From Cepaea nemoralis (lineage: Eukaryota > Mollusca > Gastropoda > Stylommatophora > Helicidae): DNA of 64,000 nt. Location: contig JACEFZ010005600.1 in assembly GCA_014155875.1 (NCBI GenBank), positions 895,001 through 959,000 of the forward strand, in the 5' to 3' direction. The notes under the pieces were generated by a model. That model worked only from the letters and a program-made list of their open reading frames with translations, was not told the origin of the DNA and did no database searches. Below, one piece after another: positions 52,521 through 63,554 of this stretch (the stretch's first letter is position 1; the number at the start of each line of letters is the position of its first letter). The translations under genes and the position numbers were made by a program.

Positions 52521-53174
52521 CATTAATCATTTCTGTTGTGACGCTGTCTGAACCGGGGGTCTTGCCATATTTCATATGGTTGAGAGCATTCTGAACCCCC
52601 ATCTTCAAAATTGCTGGTCCTTCATTATTATTTTGAACATCATACTGTTCGTCTCTGTTATCGTCATAAAGGATTTTCACGTAATCTGACCATACATGTA
52701 AGATCTGATCTTTTTCTATTATGACGCTTCCATCTTTTGTCTTTAGGCAGCCTGCTGATGTACGTGTTCTTTGATTAGTAAGCTCCTGAATTATTTTGTG
52801 CATTAGTTTCGCATTTTTACTGTTGTGTTGTTTTTCAATTTCTCTGCAATTTTTCTCAAGCCATGTTTCTTTTGCCGCCTTACATAAGGTTCCGACTTTT
52901 CTGTGAATTTCTTCATATTTGGCAGGATTATTTTTGTTCTGTCTTCTTGTTTCCATTAGTTGTAAAATTTCTTCAGTCATCCATGTCTTACGGCCCACTT
53001 TCTTTACTTTTGGAATAGTTTTTTCTGCTGCACGACTGATTGAATTCTTCAGCATTTCCCATTGATCATCTACATCTTGAAATAGGATCTCTAGATCAGA
53101 CATTAAATCAAATTTGTTCTTTACTTCTATGTTAAAATTATCTTGTATTTCTTTGTCAGTTTTCAATTTGCACA
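52521..53174 (-). pseudogene. LINE-D linker and RT start
   Basis: Minus-strand frame opens at the SINE junction: EIQDNFNIEVKNKFDLMSDL, KVGRKTWMTEEILQLMETRR, TWLEKNCREIEKQHNSKNAK, SAGCLKTKDGSVIIEKDQI, YGKTPGSDSVTTEMINALE, then the hAT duplication. It continues at 39744 as EYGIDKV. No stops in this section. Codons beyond 53174 belong to the SINE, and codons below 52521 to the hAT. Confidence 0.85.
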
Positions 53175-53337
53175 GGCAGCAAACCGCGTTGCGTTTATTT
53201 TGCGTAGATATCGGTCCCGGTCGTTCAGAAAGCAATGGCAAACTTCGGAACGTAGCCTTGCGAAGAGATCACAATGACAGAAATGCTGGTGTTGACTGCG
53301 ATGTCCTATAAAGGATATGCAAAAAAAAAAAAAAAAA
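53175..53337 (+). mobile_element. SINE-A 3' half, right rim of the nested block
   Basis: Resumes with GGCAGCAAACCGCGTTGCG, then ggtcgttcagaaagcaatgg, gaagagatcacaatgac, tgactgcgatgtcctataaa, ggatatgc and an A tail of about 19. Confidence 0.85.
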
Positions 53338-53344
53338 AACAGTG

Positions 53345-53850
53345 TATACACTGACTACGAATTTATACGACGGGGAAGTAAACTTCGGTAAATATACATT
53401 GACGTCTTATTTTACACGACGAGGGAGTGAACTTTGGTAAATATACATTGACTACGTTTTTACACGACTGGTGAGTAAACTTCAGTAAATATACATTGGC
53501 TACTTATTAACACGACGGGGGACTAAACTTCGGTAAATATACATTGACAACGTATTTACAAAACAGGAGAATAAACTTCGGTAAATATACATTAACTACT
53601 TATTTACACGACGGGGGAATAAACTTCGGTAAATATGTATTGACTGCGTATTTACACGACGGGGAAGTAAACTCCAGTAAATATACATTGACAGCATATT
53701 TACACAAGGGGGAGGGGGGCTTAAACGTCGGTAAATATACATGGACTACATATTTACACGACGGGTAAGTAAATTTCGGTAAATATACATTGACTACACA
53801 TTTACACGACGGGGGAGTAAATTTCGGTAATTATATACTGACCAGGTGGA
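53345..53850 (+). repeat. 48-bp minisatellite, about 10 copies
   Basis: Phrase cttcggtaaatatacattga starts at 53383, 53432, 53480, 53528, 53576, 53624 and so on, 48 bases apart with two slips (49, 54). 48 is a multiple of 3, giving a spurious repetitive frame. Confidence 0.95.
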
Positions 53851-53924
53851 GCACACGACTGTGGAGTACTGTGGGGAAATGTGTGACGATATGATATATA
53901 AGTCTGGATAATGTGCCCGAAAGG

Positions 53925-54462
53925 GAAGACAAGGAACCAGAACGTTAGAGAAGGTACAATCATCCAAGCAAAGAGTGAAGGCAAGGAACCAGAACGTTAG
54001 AGAAGGTACAATCATCCAAGCAAAGAGTGAAGGCAAGGAACCAGAACGTTAGAGAAGGTACAATCATCCAACCAAAGTGTGAAGACTAAGGAAACAGAAC
54101 GTTAGAGAAGGTACAATCATCCAAGCAAAGAGTGAAGGCAAGGAACCAGAACGTTAGAGAACGTACAATCATCCAACCAAAGTGTGAAGACAAGGAACCA
54201 GAACGTTAGAGAAGGTACAATCATCCAACCAAAGTATGAAGACAAAGAATCAGAACGTTAGAGAAGGTACAATCATCCAACCAAAGTATGAAGACAAGGA
54301 ACCAGAACGTTAGAGAAGGTACAATCATCCAACCAAAGTATGAAGACAAAGAATCAGAACGTTAGAGAAGGTACAATCATCCAACCAAAGTATGAAGACA
54401 AAGAATCAGAACGTTAGAGAAGGTACAATCATCCAACCAAAGTGTGAAGACAAGGAAGTCCA
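53925..54462 (+). repeat. 52-bp minisatellite, about 10 copies
   Basis: Phrase aacgttagagaaggtacaat starts at 53941, 53993, 54045, 54098, 54150, 54202, 54254, 54306, 54358, 54410. Two unit types (agtgaaggcaagg, tatgaagacaaag) alternate in blocks. Confidence 0.95.
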
Positions 54463-54542
54463 CAGACTGTGACGATATAAGTCATTGGCACCTTGCCGTC
54501 TTGACAGACGATAGTTTGTGCTTTAAAAAGGCATAATAACTT

Positions 54543-55265
54543 TTAACTATAGCGGTAGCGAGTGTGACTGATAAGGCCAATTTGCGCTGTAAATGTCCGT
54601 TCACAGTGGGTGCATGTGAACACGTGGTCATTTCCACCATCATGCACCATCTTACGTCTCAAACGCTTGGTGTGTGACTTTCCTGCAATAATTTTCTCCT
54701 TTGACTTTATTCCATTTCTGATATTTGCCCTCCATGCAACACGTTCAGCGGCGACTTGCTCCCAATGTGCATTATCAATGCCTGTATCAATCATGTCCCG
54801 CTTACATACATCTTTGTATCGTAGTAGAGGCCGACCCTGAGATCTCTTACCCATCTGTAATTCACCAAAAAAGATATCCTTTGGTATTCTACCATCATCC
54901 ATCCTCCTAGGATGTCCTATCCATCTAAGTCTACGAAGACTGAGCATGGAATAAACTGTCACACAACCTGATCTTTCCAATACTTCAGTATTTGTGATTT
55001 TGTCTTGCCACTTAATACCAAGAATTCTTCGCAGACACCGCATATGAAAGCTGTTTAAGTTGTTCTCTTGGTGTGAGTAAGTTGTCCAGGTTTCACTGCC
55101 ATAGAGAAGAGTACTAAGGACACAGGCTTGATAGACAAGGACTTTTGTTTTGGCAGTAAGCTTCCTGTTCTCCCAGACTCTTTTTCTTAACCTGTTCATT
55201 GTTGTTGCTGCCTTACCAATCCGGATGTTGATTTCCTGATCTAGGGATAATTTGCTATTTACCAC
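54543..55265 (-). pseudogene. LINE-F copy 3 RT end, C-terminal domain and zinc finger
   Basis: 240 codons from an internal Met: SKLSLDQEINIRIGKAA, LYGSETWTTYS, LRRILGIKWQDKITNTEVLE, LRRLRWIGHPRRMDDGRIPK, KRSQGRPLLRYKDV, and a C2H2 finger FTCTHCERTFTAQIGLISHT near 54610. Stop at 54543. The finger is in frame, as in copy 1. Confidence 0.85.
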
Positions 55266-55297
55266 TGATCCTAGATATGTAAAATGGTCTACTATCC

Positions 55298-56415
55298 CTA
55301 GTTCGGCGTCGTCAATAAGATTGATGGTACCCCATGTGCACCTTGTGACATAATCTGTGTCTTCTTTTTGCTAATTGTTAAATCAAATTCAGAACAAGCA
55401 TTGGAGAATGCAGATAGTAGACATTGCAATTCTTCCTCAGAGTGGGTCGTAACTGCAGCATCATCTGCAAAAAGCAACTCTCTGATCAGTACCCTCCTAA
55501 TTTTGGTCTTAGCCTTCAATCTCTGAGCATTGTAGAGGCCGCCATCTGAGCGTGAGTGAATGTATATACCACCATCCTGATCACGAAATGCATATTTCAG
55601 TAGAAGTGAAAAGTATATTCCAAAGAGGGTGGGAGCTAGTACACAACCTTGCTTAACTCCACTCTTGATTTCAAATTCTTCAGAAGTTGCACCATCAAAC
55701 TTGATTATACCCTTCATGCCTGTGTGGAACGATTCCACAATGGACAGAAGAGTTGGTGGGCAGCCAATCTTCTTTAGTGCCTTGAACAGACCCTCACGAC
55801 TGACCAAATCAAATGCCTTTGTGAGGTCGATGAAGGCAATAAACAGTGGTTGATTCTGTTCACGGCATTTTTCTTGCATTTGTCGCAATGAGAATATCAT
55901 ATCAGTGGTAGACCGGTTCTGTCGAAAGCCGCACTGTGATTCGGGGTAGACTTGATCTCCTAGGACTTGAAGTCTGAAAGAACAATTCTGGCAAATACTT
56001 TTCCAACAATACACAGAAGTGAGATACCCCTATAGTTGTTGCAGTCGCTCCGATCGCCCTTGTTCTTGTACAGCGTTATTATGTTTGAATCTTTGAAATC
56101 CTGTGGGACTTGTCCTTCACGCCAGCATAGCTCTATTAACTGGTGGATCTGTATAGTGAGTGTGTCTTGCCCACTCCTGATTACCTCTATTGGAATCCCA
56201 TCCTTACCTGGAGCCTTGCCAGATGCAAGTTCATTTATAGCACACTTAACTTCTGTTATGGTGGGAAGTGTGTCCAGGTGGTCAAGAGTTGGTAGAGCCT
56301 CTATGGTGTTGAGGGCATCATCCGCTAGTTTAGTCTCACTTGAGTAAAGCTCTAAATAGTGCTCTACCCATCTGTCCATCTGCTGTTTCTTATCAGTGAT
56401 GATTTCTCCAGTCAA
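55298..56415 (-). pseudogene. LINE-F copy 3 reverse transcriptase
   Basis: Two frames overlapping at 55960-56014: the first has SGKAPGKDGIPIEVI, NNYRGISLLCIVGKVFARIV; the second QCGFRQNRSTTDMIFSLRQM, the catalytic Asp in AFIDLTKAFDLV, SGVKQGCVLAPTLFGIYF and FADDAAVTTHS. Frameshifts near 55980 and 55300 (before FTYLG). Confidence 0.85.
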
Positions 56416-56419
56416 GGTT

Positions 56420-57671
56420 TTAAATGGTGCACTTCTTTTGGCTTTCTCTATAGGCTTTCTTTATTCCTTCATACATGCTTCTTATGTCTCCCTTATCACT
56501 TGCGATTTGAATGGACTCACATAACTTGATCCAATAATCATTTGCACACTGCCTGACAGCCTTTTGCACATCCTTCCTAGCTTGCCTAAGCTCACTCAGA
56601 GTGTTACGCGTTGGTCTTTCCTTGTTTAAGAGAGCTTTCTTCTTCTTATTAATCAAGGGCTGCAGAGTCTGGCTGTTGGCCGCAAACCAGTCCTGCCTCT
56701 TATGATCCACAGTGCCGTAAACCCCTACGGCAGTTTTATAAAGAGTTTCCTTAATTTGACCCCACTTTTCATTTACTGAACAATTTTCTGGTGTATCAGT
56801 GAAAGCGTCTTCAAGTTGCTGTTGAAACTGAAAGCACTTTTCAGGATCATGAGTGTTAATAATATTAATCCTGAGGCTAGATTTGTGTTTAGCTGTGTAG
56901 ATTCTCTTTGGTCTCAGTCTAACCCTTGCAACAACCAAAGAATGATCCGTATCACAGTCAGCACTGTGGTAACTACGAGTCAATGATATATGGTTCAGAT
57001 GTTGTCTCCGTGTGATGATGAAGTCCAGCTGGTGCCAATGGCCGGATCTTGGATGTTTCCATGTGACCTTATGCATCTCTTTTGTTTTAAAAAAAAGAGT
57101 TTGTAATACATAGGTCATTACTGGTGCAATGCTCCAGCAGCCTTTGCCCATTTTCATTCATGCGACCGATGTTGTATTTTCCAAGGCACACTGGCCATGA
57201 ACTCGAGTCCTTGCCCACACGAGCATTGAAATCACCGAGCATATAAATGTAGTCAGATTTTGGAACTGCCTTGATCACGGAGTCTAACTCCTCATAGAAC
57301 GAATCCTTCACATCATCAGAGGAATCGAGTGTCGGTGCATATGCAGTAATAATGGTGGCAAACCCACAAGAGGTTGCCAAGCGCAGGGATAATAGTCTTT
57401 CATTTCCTCCTGCTGGAATTTCAATCATTCCCAGTAGCGAATTCTTCACTGCAAAGCCCACACCGTGTTGCCTTTTTTCTGCCTGCCCTCTACCCTTCCA
57501 GAAAAAGGTGTAGTTGTTTTCCCTGAGTGACCCTTCCTCAGCAAGGCGAGTCTCCTGCAGGCCAGCAATATCAATGTTTAGACGATTGAGTTCGGCATCA
57601 ATAACAGCCGTTTTTCTCACATCGTCAATATTGGTCAAGTCAGTGGAAAATCCTGGACACATGGTTCTCAC
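56420..57671 (-). pseudogene. LINE-F copy 3 endonuclease and linker
   Basis: 57671-57087 holds the AP-endonuclease N-terminal half; just upstream in the same frame the TWNVRTM motif is visible. Then LNIDIAGLQETRL (catalytic Glu), GVGFAVKN, YAPTLDSSDD, YMLGDFNARVGKD. After an indel in an A run near 57100, 57157-56420 continues with HQLDFIITRR and DTDHSLVVARV. Together they give a complete AP-endonuclease fold in two frames. Confidence 0.85.
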
Positions 57672-57719
57672 GTTCCAGGTTGCAAGCCGTAGCTTGAGGT
57701 TTCTATTTTTATGTTTGTT

Positions 57720-58442
57720 TGTACCTGGAGCATTGGTTTTACAGCCTGCGATTCAGATTTTGTCCTAGCCCCAAGCACCCATTGAAGCAGGCAGGCTGTG
57801 GCGGATCAGCACCCAATTGGCTGGGGGCTGCCCAGCTTGAGGCGGGCGGTAGCTGATCAGTGACACCTATAGGTGTCTCCCACCGTCAGAGGCAACGCGT
57901 GGCGCCCCATGTCTACGCCAACTGACAAGGACTTATAACCCGTAACAGTTGCCTCTCGCTTTGATTCCGAGACCAGTTAATACCAGGGATGGAGTTATTG
58001 CCTCTCCATAGCACAAAGCCTGGGCTAAAATATAGAGATCATGTGTTGCCCATGCAGCATGATCCCTCTCTCGGCCTGCCTAGTTTACTCCAGAGGAAAG
58101 GTAACACCCCTACATCTGGAACAAGACAAGCTGCAGAAGCTGCCGGATCAGCAAAGCAATGCTCTAACTGTCCGCCTGTCGGAGCTTCGATCCTAGACCA
58201 GTCGCCAACCAAGGCTTAGGGCCTGGTCTGCCCTGCCATGACATTTTGTCTTTAGCTTGCATTTCCTCGCACCAGGGTAAGGATTGTACCCTCCCAATTG
58301 CGCTCTTCCGCCCGAAGCCGTTGGCACAATGTGGGGTGTCGGGTTTGGTAAGCGCCGCCCAACGTTCAGCGGTAACAGAAACCAGGTAGTACCGTCTACT
58401 GTTATACGGTAGCTCAGTCATATCTGACTAAGACCTGACTAA
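57720..58442 (-). promoter_or_regulatory. LINE-F 5' UTR
   Basis: About 720 bases upstream of the endonuclease on the minus strand. Part of it recurs in the derivative at 29993-30165. An 85-codon frame (58421-58164) lies in it, but I cannot relate it to a known ORF1. It presumably holds the internal promoter. Confidence 0.55.
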
Positions 58443-58520
58443 TGACGATATAAGTACAAAGTAAAGTAACGGATACTTCTACACGGCTTAATGAGCATGT
58501 GACATTTGGTGTTATACCCA

Positions 58521-58736
58521 TATTTTATAGACCAATCGGCGCTCGTTGGATGACGTGTTGAGTGTCACGCCGTTGTCTTTCCTTCCCATGACAAATTCTG
58601 GAACTCATTACTGGCGGGGACGAGCTGGGAATCTGACCATTCAAACCGGCCCCGGTGGGAATCGAAGCCATGACCACAAGGCCGGAAGTGAGAGCCAAGC
58701 CACTCGGTTACCGCGACTATTTGTGACGATAAACCA
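58521..58736 (-). mobile_element. SINE-H copy, full length, reverse
   Basis: Minus strand: box A taaccgagtgg near 58716, box B ggcttcgattccc near 58675, and the 3' domain ending gattggtctataaaatatgg. About 215 bp. Clean Pol III boxes make this the best SINE-H copy. Confidence 0.75.
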
Positions 58737-58739
58737 TCA

Positions 58740-59442
58740 GGGACAAACTGGCAGAAATAAGGTGATGTCAGGTCCGTTTGTACCTTGCGCTGTTTTTAGG
58801 TTTGAAATGGCGCTGTTTGGCCCAAAGAATGGAAGAGAACAATTTACAAAGCTCTCCCAAACAAAAAAAAATTTAAATTGTGAAGCATCTTATAGTAACA
58901 TATCATTAATAAGTCATGCTTGCAAAATCTTCTTGCAAATCGTCTTGAAGAGGGTTGACATAACTTTAGTATTTAATTACTAGAAGTAAAGATGGGACAG
59001 GGGAAGCAGAGACTATATATTTAAGACAGAACTTACAAGACAGGGGAGAGGAACCAGGAGCCATATCTTAAAGACAGAATTTACAAGACAGAGGAACGGA
59101 ACCTGGAGCTACATCTTTACTCTGAGAGCCATCTTTGACACACGCAGAGAGCACAATGTAGACTTTCATACTTGTTTTACAAACTACAGCAAGGGTTTCG
59201 ACTGTGGTCAAAATCAGAAATTGTGCGGATATGATATTTCGAGCACATTTGACTCACGTAATTATAAAAGTACATTATGAGCAACAATCAACTGTCAGAG
59301 CAGCCGATGAAACACCAACTTGTGTTGAGGTTCAAGTGAAGTTAAACATGCTTGCATTATCTCCCATACCAGTTAAACATCGATGTAGAAAGTTGCATGA
59401 GAACGCTAAACCATGATTAGACCTGTGACAGTTTAGATCCAT
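58740..59442. other. No gene; weak 62-bp direct repeat
   Basis: agacagaacttacaagacag and agacagaatttacaagacag (59022, 59073) belong to a weak two-copy repeat. Nothing else supported. Confidence 0.5.
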
Positions 59443-59451
59443 CCATGATTC

Positions 59452-59545
59452 AGGAGTTGAGTTCAGTTGAGTTAAGAACCGACATCACTGCACTCAGGAC
59501 ATTCCCATACGTGCTCAGTCCCCTCGTTCAACAGCCAGCGATTGC
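59452..59545 (-). mobile_element. 94-bp LINE-K tail insertion
   Basis: Flanked by the 9-bp duplication CCATGATTC (59443-59451 and 59546-59554). Minus-strand frame reads NRWLLNEGTEHVWECPECSD, VGS and stop, matching the end of the LINE-K protein at 60074-60140. The tail is built of AACTC/AACTG units rather than AATC. Confidence 0.85.
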
Positions 59546-59596
59546 CCATGATTCGGGAAACCCAGCTCAGTACTCAGCTAGGTATACTCAAAACGT

Positions 59597-59795
59597 GCAA
59601 AGGGATTAGTACAACGGGATTAGTGCAAACGGATTTTTGCAAGGGTATTAGTGCAAAGGGACTAGTGCAAAGGGATTTGCAAAGATATTAGTGCAAAGGA
59701 TTAGTGCGAAGGGATTTCTGGAAAAGGGATTTTTTAAAGGGTATTAGTGCAAAGGGATTTTTGCAAAGGTATTAGTGCAACGAAATTGTTTTAAT
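59597..59795 (+). repeat. Imperfect 14-18 bp minisatellite
   Basis: Words gtgcaaagggatt, tttgcaaaggtattagtgca recur with variable spacing. Confidence 0.8.
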
Positions 59796-60038
59796 AACAA
59801 GTTAATCCTGCCTGCAAAAAGACACCGAGAAGATCCCGATTTTCTATCTGAACTTAAAAAGAAGGTAATGTTCACAGGACACATTTTCTTGTCGACCAAG
59901 AATAACAGTTGACGATGAAGCAATTCACAATGTCACAAACTTTGAATACATGGTGCAGTAAACAACAACAACAACAACAATAACATCAACAGTGGAGACT
60001 ATTCACGAGAAGTCGACCGAAGTCCATAGGAATGCAGG

Positions 60039-60042
<4 letters not shown>

Positions 60043-60074
<32 letters not shown>

Positions 60075-62284
60075 TAGGAACCGACATCACAGCATTCGGG
60101 GCATTCCCATAAGCGCTCCGACCCCATCCTCAGCAGCCAGCGAAGAGTTCCAACACTAATAGTACCAGTAGCAATCTGATTATATGTCCGTATCGCCTTT
60201 CCTCTGAGCGTTGATCGTCGGCCAGATCCCCTCGTCACCCCTCGCTGTCGCATTCTTGCCAGACCATGGTGATCCATTTGCTCCTCCGAGGTGTACACAT
60301 GCTCCCACAAGGTCGCAACCACATCTGCTTTGTCATGCATCAATACTCCACCAAGTTTTGCCGAGCCAGCCAATCTGTCCGCCTGTTCATTCACCAGCAC
60401 ACCAGCATGCCCCGGAGTAAAGATCCAGACGATGCATGTCACCCGTGACTTCCGAAGCGAAGCAAGCCACTCTGCACGAAGCTTGCCTGTCTTCACCCTA
60501 CTCAGCATGCTTTCTGAGTCAGTTACAATCACGATGTGTGTGTGTATCGTATTCTCCATCCAGCGGAAAGCTGCACTGACCGCCTCCACCTCCATTCTTA
60601 AGCTAGATGTTGTGGTATCATATGCCAGGCTCTCCTGCACCAAACGTCGACCATTGGCTTTTGCTAAGAACCCCCAGGCACTTCTCCTACCTCTCAACAC
60701 CGACCCATCTGTGTAGATAATCACATCACCTGAGCGAGCATTATCCTGAATTAGTTGCTGGATTTCCACTTCCGTGGCCCCTGCTGGCCACTCCCTGCAC
60801 TCCCGGCTCAATGTGATTATAACTCTGCACAAGTCTGACTGCTCCGCTGACACTCTGACCCACTCTTCTCCTCTCCTAATGTTCTCCAAGGGGCACACCT
60901 GCCTGATCGTATCCTCCGCCTGAGCCATCCATGATTTCCCTCTTATCAGTCGCTGACCCTTAACGGCGTCCAGCGCCTCATGCAACGGGTGATCTGTGTC
61001 TGCAGCTACTCTGAGGTATGCCTTCGCCTGCATCACCTTGAGCCTACCTGCAACAGACGGCAAACCAAGGATGTAACGCATACACACAACTGGGGTGTCT
61101 CTGGTGCATCCCAGAATGACTCGCATCGCTTCGTTCTGTATGCGCTCTAATTTCACCAGCTGACTCTTTGAGACAGTGAGCAGTCCTAGTCCATAATCAA
61201 TCACTGAGAGGATCAAGTGCTGGTATAGTGTGAAAAGCATTCTCTGCTCTGTGTCCATTGCAGCCATAGTTTTAAGTGCATTGAGTCCCTTTTGAGACCT
61301 TGTCACAACCGTCTCCACATGGTCCTTGAAGGACAGGCTCCTGTCAAATGTGATTCCCAGATACTTCAGTTTGTTCTCTCTGTTGACGCTTCTACCATCT
61401 ATCGTGAGGCTTGGGACATCAGCTCTCACAATCCTGTTGTCCAGAGAGCACCACAAAACAGCTGCCTTTTCTGGGTGGATGACAGCACTAAATTCAGTGC
61501 ACCAGTCAATCACATTGTCTACTGTTGCCTGTAGCTCCTGGGCTGTTTGCTCCCTATCTCTCCCCTGCCTATATGCAAGAATATCATCTGCAAATGTTAG
61601 TATCCTTCCAACCCCTGGTGCTTCTAGGTTTGCAATCTTGCTCGTATACACATTAAAGAGCACCGGTGAGATTGCTGATCCCTGTGGCAGTCCCGGGGTT
61701 AAAATATGTGGCTCTGAGGTCCATGCACCCAGACGGAGAGCAACCCGGCGAGAATGTAGGACGGCTGCTATCCAGTTCACCAACCAGGGATTGACCCCCT
61801 TCTCCATCAGTACGGTCATCAAAATATCATATCGAACTCTATTGTATGCATCCTCGAGATCAAGCGCTACCGCCATCGTTTCTAGTCTACTCTGGAACCG
61901 CTTATAAACATCAAAGGCAAAAGTGACTGCATTTGACCAGGTATCTTTTCCGGGCCTGTATCTCCCCAGCCCCAGGCCTCTTGGAAGAAGCGTCCCCCTT
62001 TCCAAGAACTCTTGCAGCTTGACAGCGACTATCTTCTCTAGAACCTTCCCAAATGTATTTTTAAGGGTGATGATCCTAAAGCCACTAAGCTTTGAATGAT
62101 CCTTGAATGGTTTTGGGAGAGGGATGAGATAGCTGTGCACCCAATCCTGCGGTACTGATGCTGTCCTAATGCTCTGGTTATAGCAGTCGGTCATTTCCTT
62201 CAGGTCTGCATCGCTCAAAGCCTTCATGTGGCCATACCTAACCCCATCGGGCCCTGGTGCCGTATAGTTTGCCTTTTTCAAAAT
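60043..62284 (-). mobile_element. LINE-K: young 5'-truncated RNase H LINE
   Basis: Flanked by the perfect 11-bp duplication ATGCAGGGATT (60032-60042 and 62285-62295). 2,242 bp, from within the RT N-terminus to an AATC tail (60043-60073). The coding frame is unbroken from the truncation point to its natural stop. Two micro-copies of the same 3' end are at 59452-59545 and 6526-6585. Confidence 0.95.
60074..62281 (-). CDS. LINE-K RT-RNase H protein, 735 codons, N-terminally truncated
   Basis: The first Met at 62281 is internal (APGPDGVRYGHMK is RT motif 1) and lies beside the truncation edge. RT: FRIITLKNTFGKVLEKIVAV, RPGKDTWSNAV, catalytic Asp in MAVALDLEDAYNRV, PGLPQGSAISPVLFNVYT, FADDILAY near residue 230, KLKYLGITFDRSL. 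Thumb region to about 480. RNase H 515-645 with all four acidic sites: IIYTDGS (521), MEVEAVSAAF (563), VTDSESML (588), EQADRLAG (635). C-terminal RLWECPECCDVGS has only half of a Cys/His cluster. Intact, but lacks endonuclease and promoter. Confidence 0.9.
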
Positions 62285-62311
62285 ATGCAGGGATTAAACA
62301 GCATTAATATA

Positions 62312-62600
62312 GGTCAGCATGGCCGAATGGATAAGAACGCGTGTTCTTAAACATCCCATGTGCTGATGCCGAGGTAAGGGTTTCAACCCTCCACCGGACA
62401 TTTGGACTAAAATGTTTACCTGTCGTCCTTGACTTGGGGACGTAAATTATAAGTACCTCTGAAGTCGGAGTGGGTTCGCCTCATGGCGAGGGACACTGTT
62501 AATAGGGACATCTAATCCACACGCAAACTGCAGTCCCGCATTACTAGAAGTATTGTGTAAGGACCACGCTTAAGTTCAAAGAAAGCGAGCGAAAAAAAAA
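62312..62600 (+). mobile_element. SINE-B copy, full length
   Basis: Box A tggccgaatgg near 62320, box B-like gggtttcaaccct near 62378, tcgtccttgacttggggacg near 62424, tctgaagtcggagtgggttc near 62458, tggcgagggacactgtta, atccacacgcaaactgcag, gaccacgcttaagttcaaag, then an A tail. This copy defines the family at about 280 bp. Confidence 0.85.
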
Positions 62601-62604
62601 ACCC

Positions 62605-62627
62605 ACACACACACAAACACACACACG

Positions 62628-62701
<74 letters not shown>
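62605..62701. repeat. AC microsatellite
   Basis: About 45 AC units, first third with ACGC variants. Confidence 0.95.
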
Positions 62702-62702
<1 letters not shown>

Positions 62703-62704
62703 CA

Positions 62705-63552
<848 letters not shown>

Positions 63553-63554
63553 AA

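Larger units (their letters stand above)
37405..53174 (-). mobile_element. LINE-D copy, host of nested elements
   Basis: Flanked by the duplication GGCAGCAAACC within a SINE-A copy. Net LINE length after removing LINE-E and the hAT is about 2.1 kb. Minus-strand order: linker and RT start (53174-52521), RT core (39744-38845), thumb and C-terminal domain (37900-37414), then GATG units at 37405-37413. It is 5'-truncated before the endonuclease. Relatives in this window: 22325-23245, 27658-28036, 11664-11996. Confidence 0.9.
54483..58442 (-). mobile_element. LINE-F copy 3, full length (3,960 bp)
   Basis: Flanked by a 13-bp duplication TGACGATATAAGT (54470-54482 and 58443-58455). The only copy here with the complete 5' UTR (58442 to about 57720) and endonuclease. 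Minus-strand order: 5' UTR, APE endonuclease, linker, RT, C-terminal domain, C2H2 finger, 3' hairpin. A few indels, mainly in homopolymers (A run near 57090) and near 56417, break the frame. Over 90% alike by eye to copies 1 and 2. Confidence 0.95.

Noticed and set aside
53544..53768. Repetitive protein (TTYLHDG repeats)
   Set aside because: The 48-bp minisatellite unit is divisible by three and free of stops in one frame.
58164..58421. LINE-F ORF1
   Set aside because: 85 codons within the 5' UTR with no recognisable motif, not enough to call a gene.
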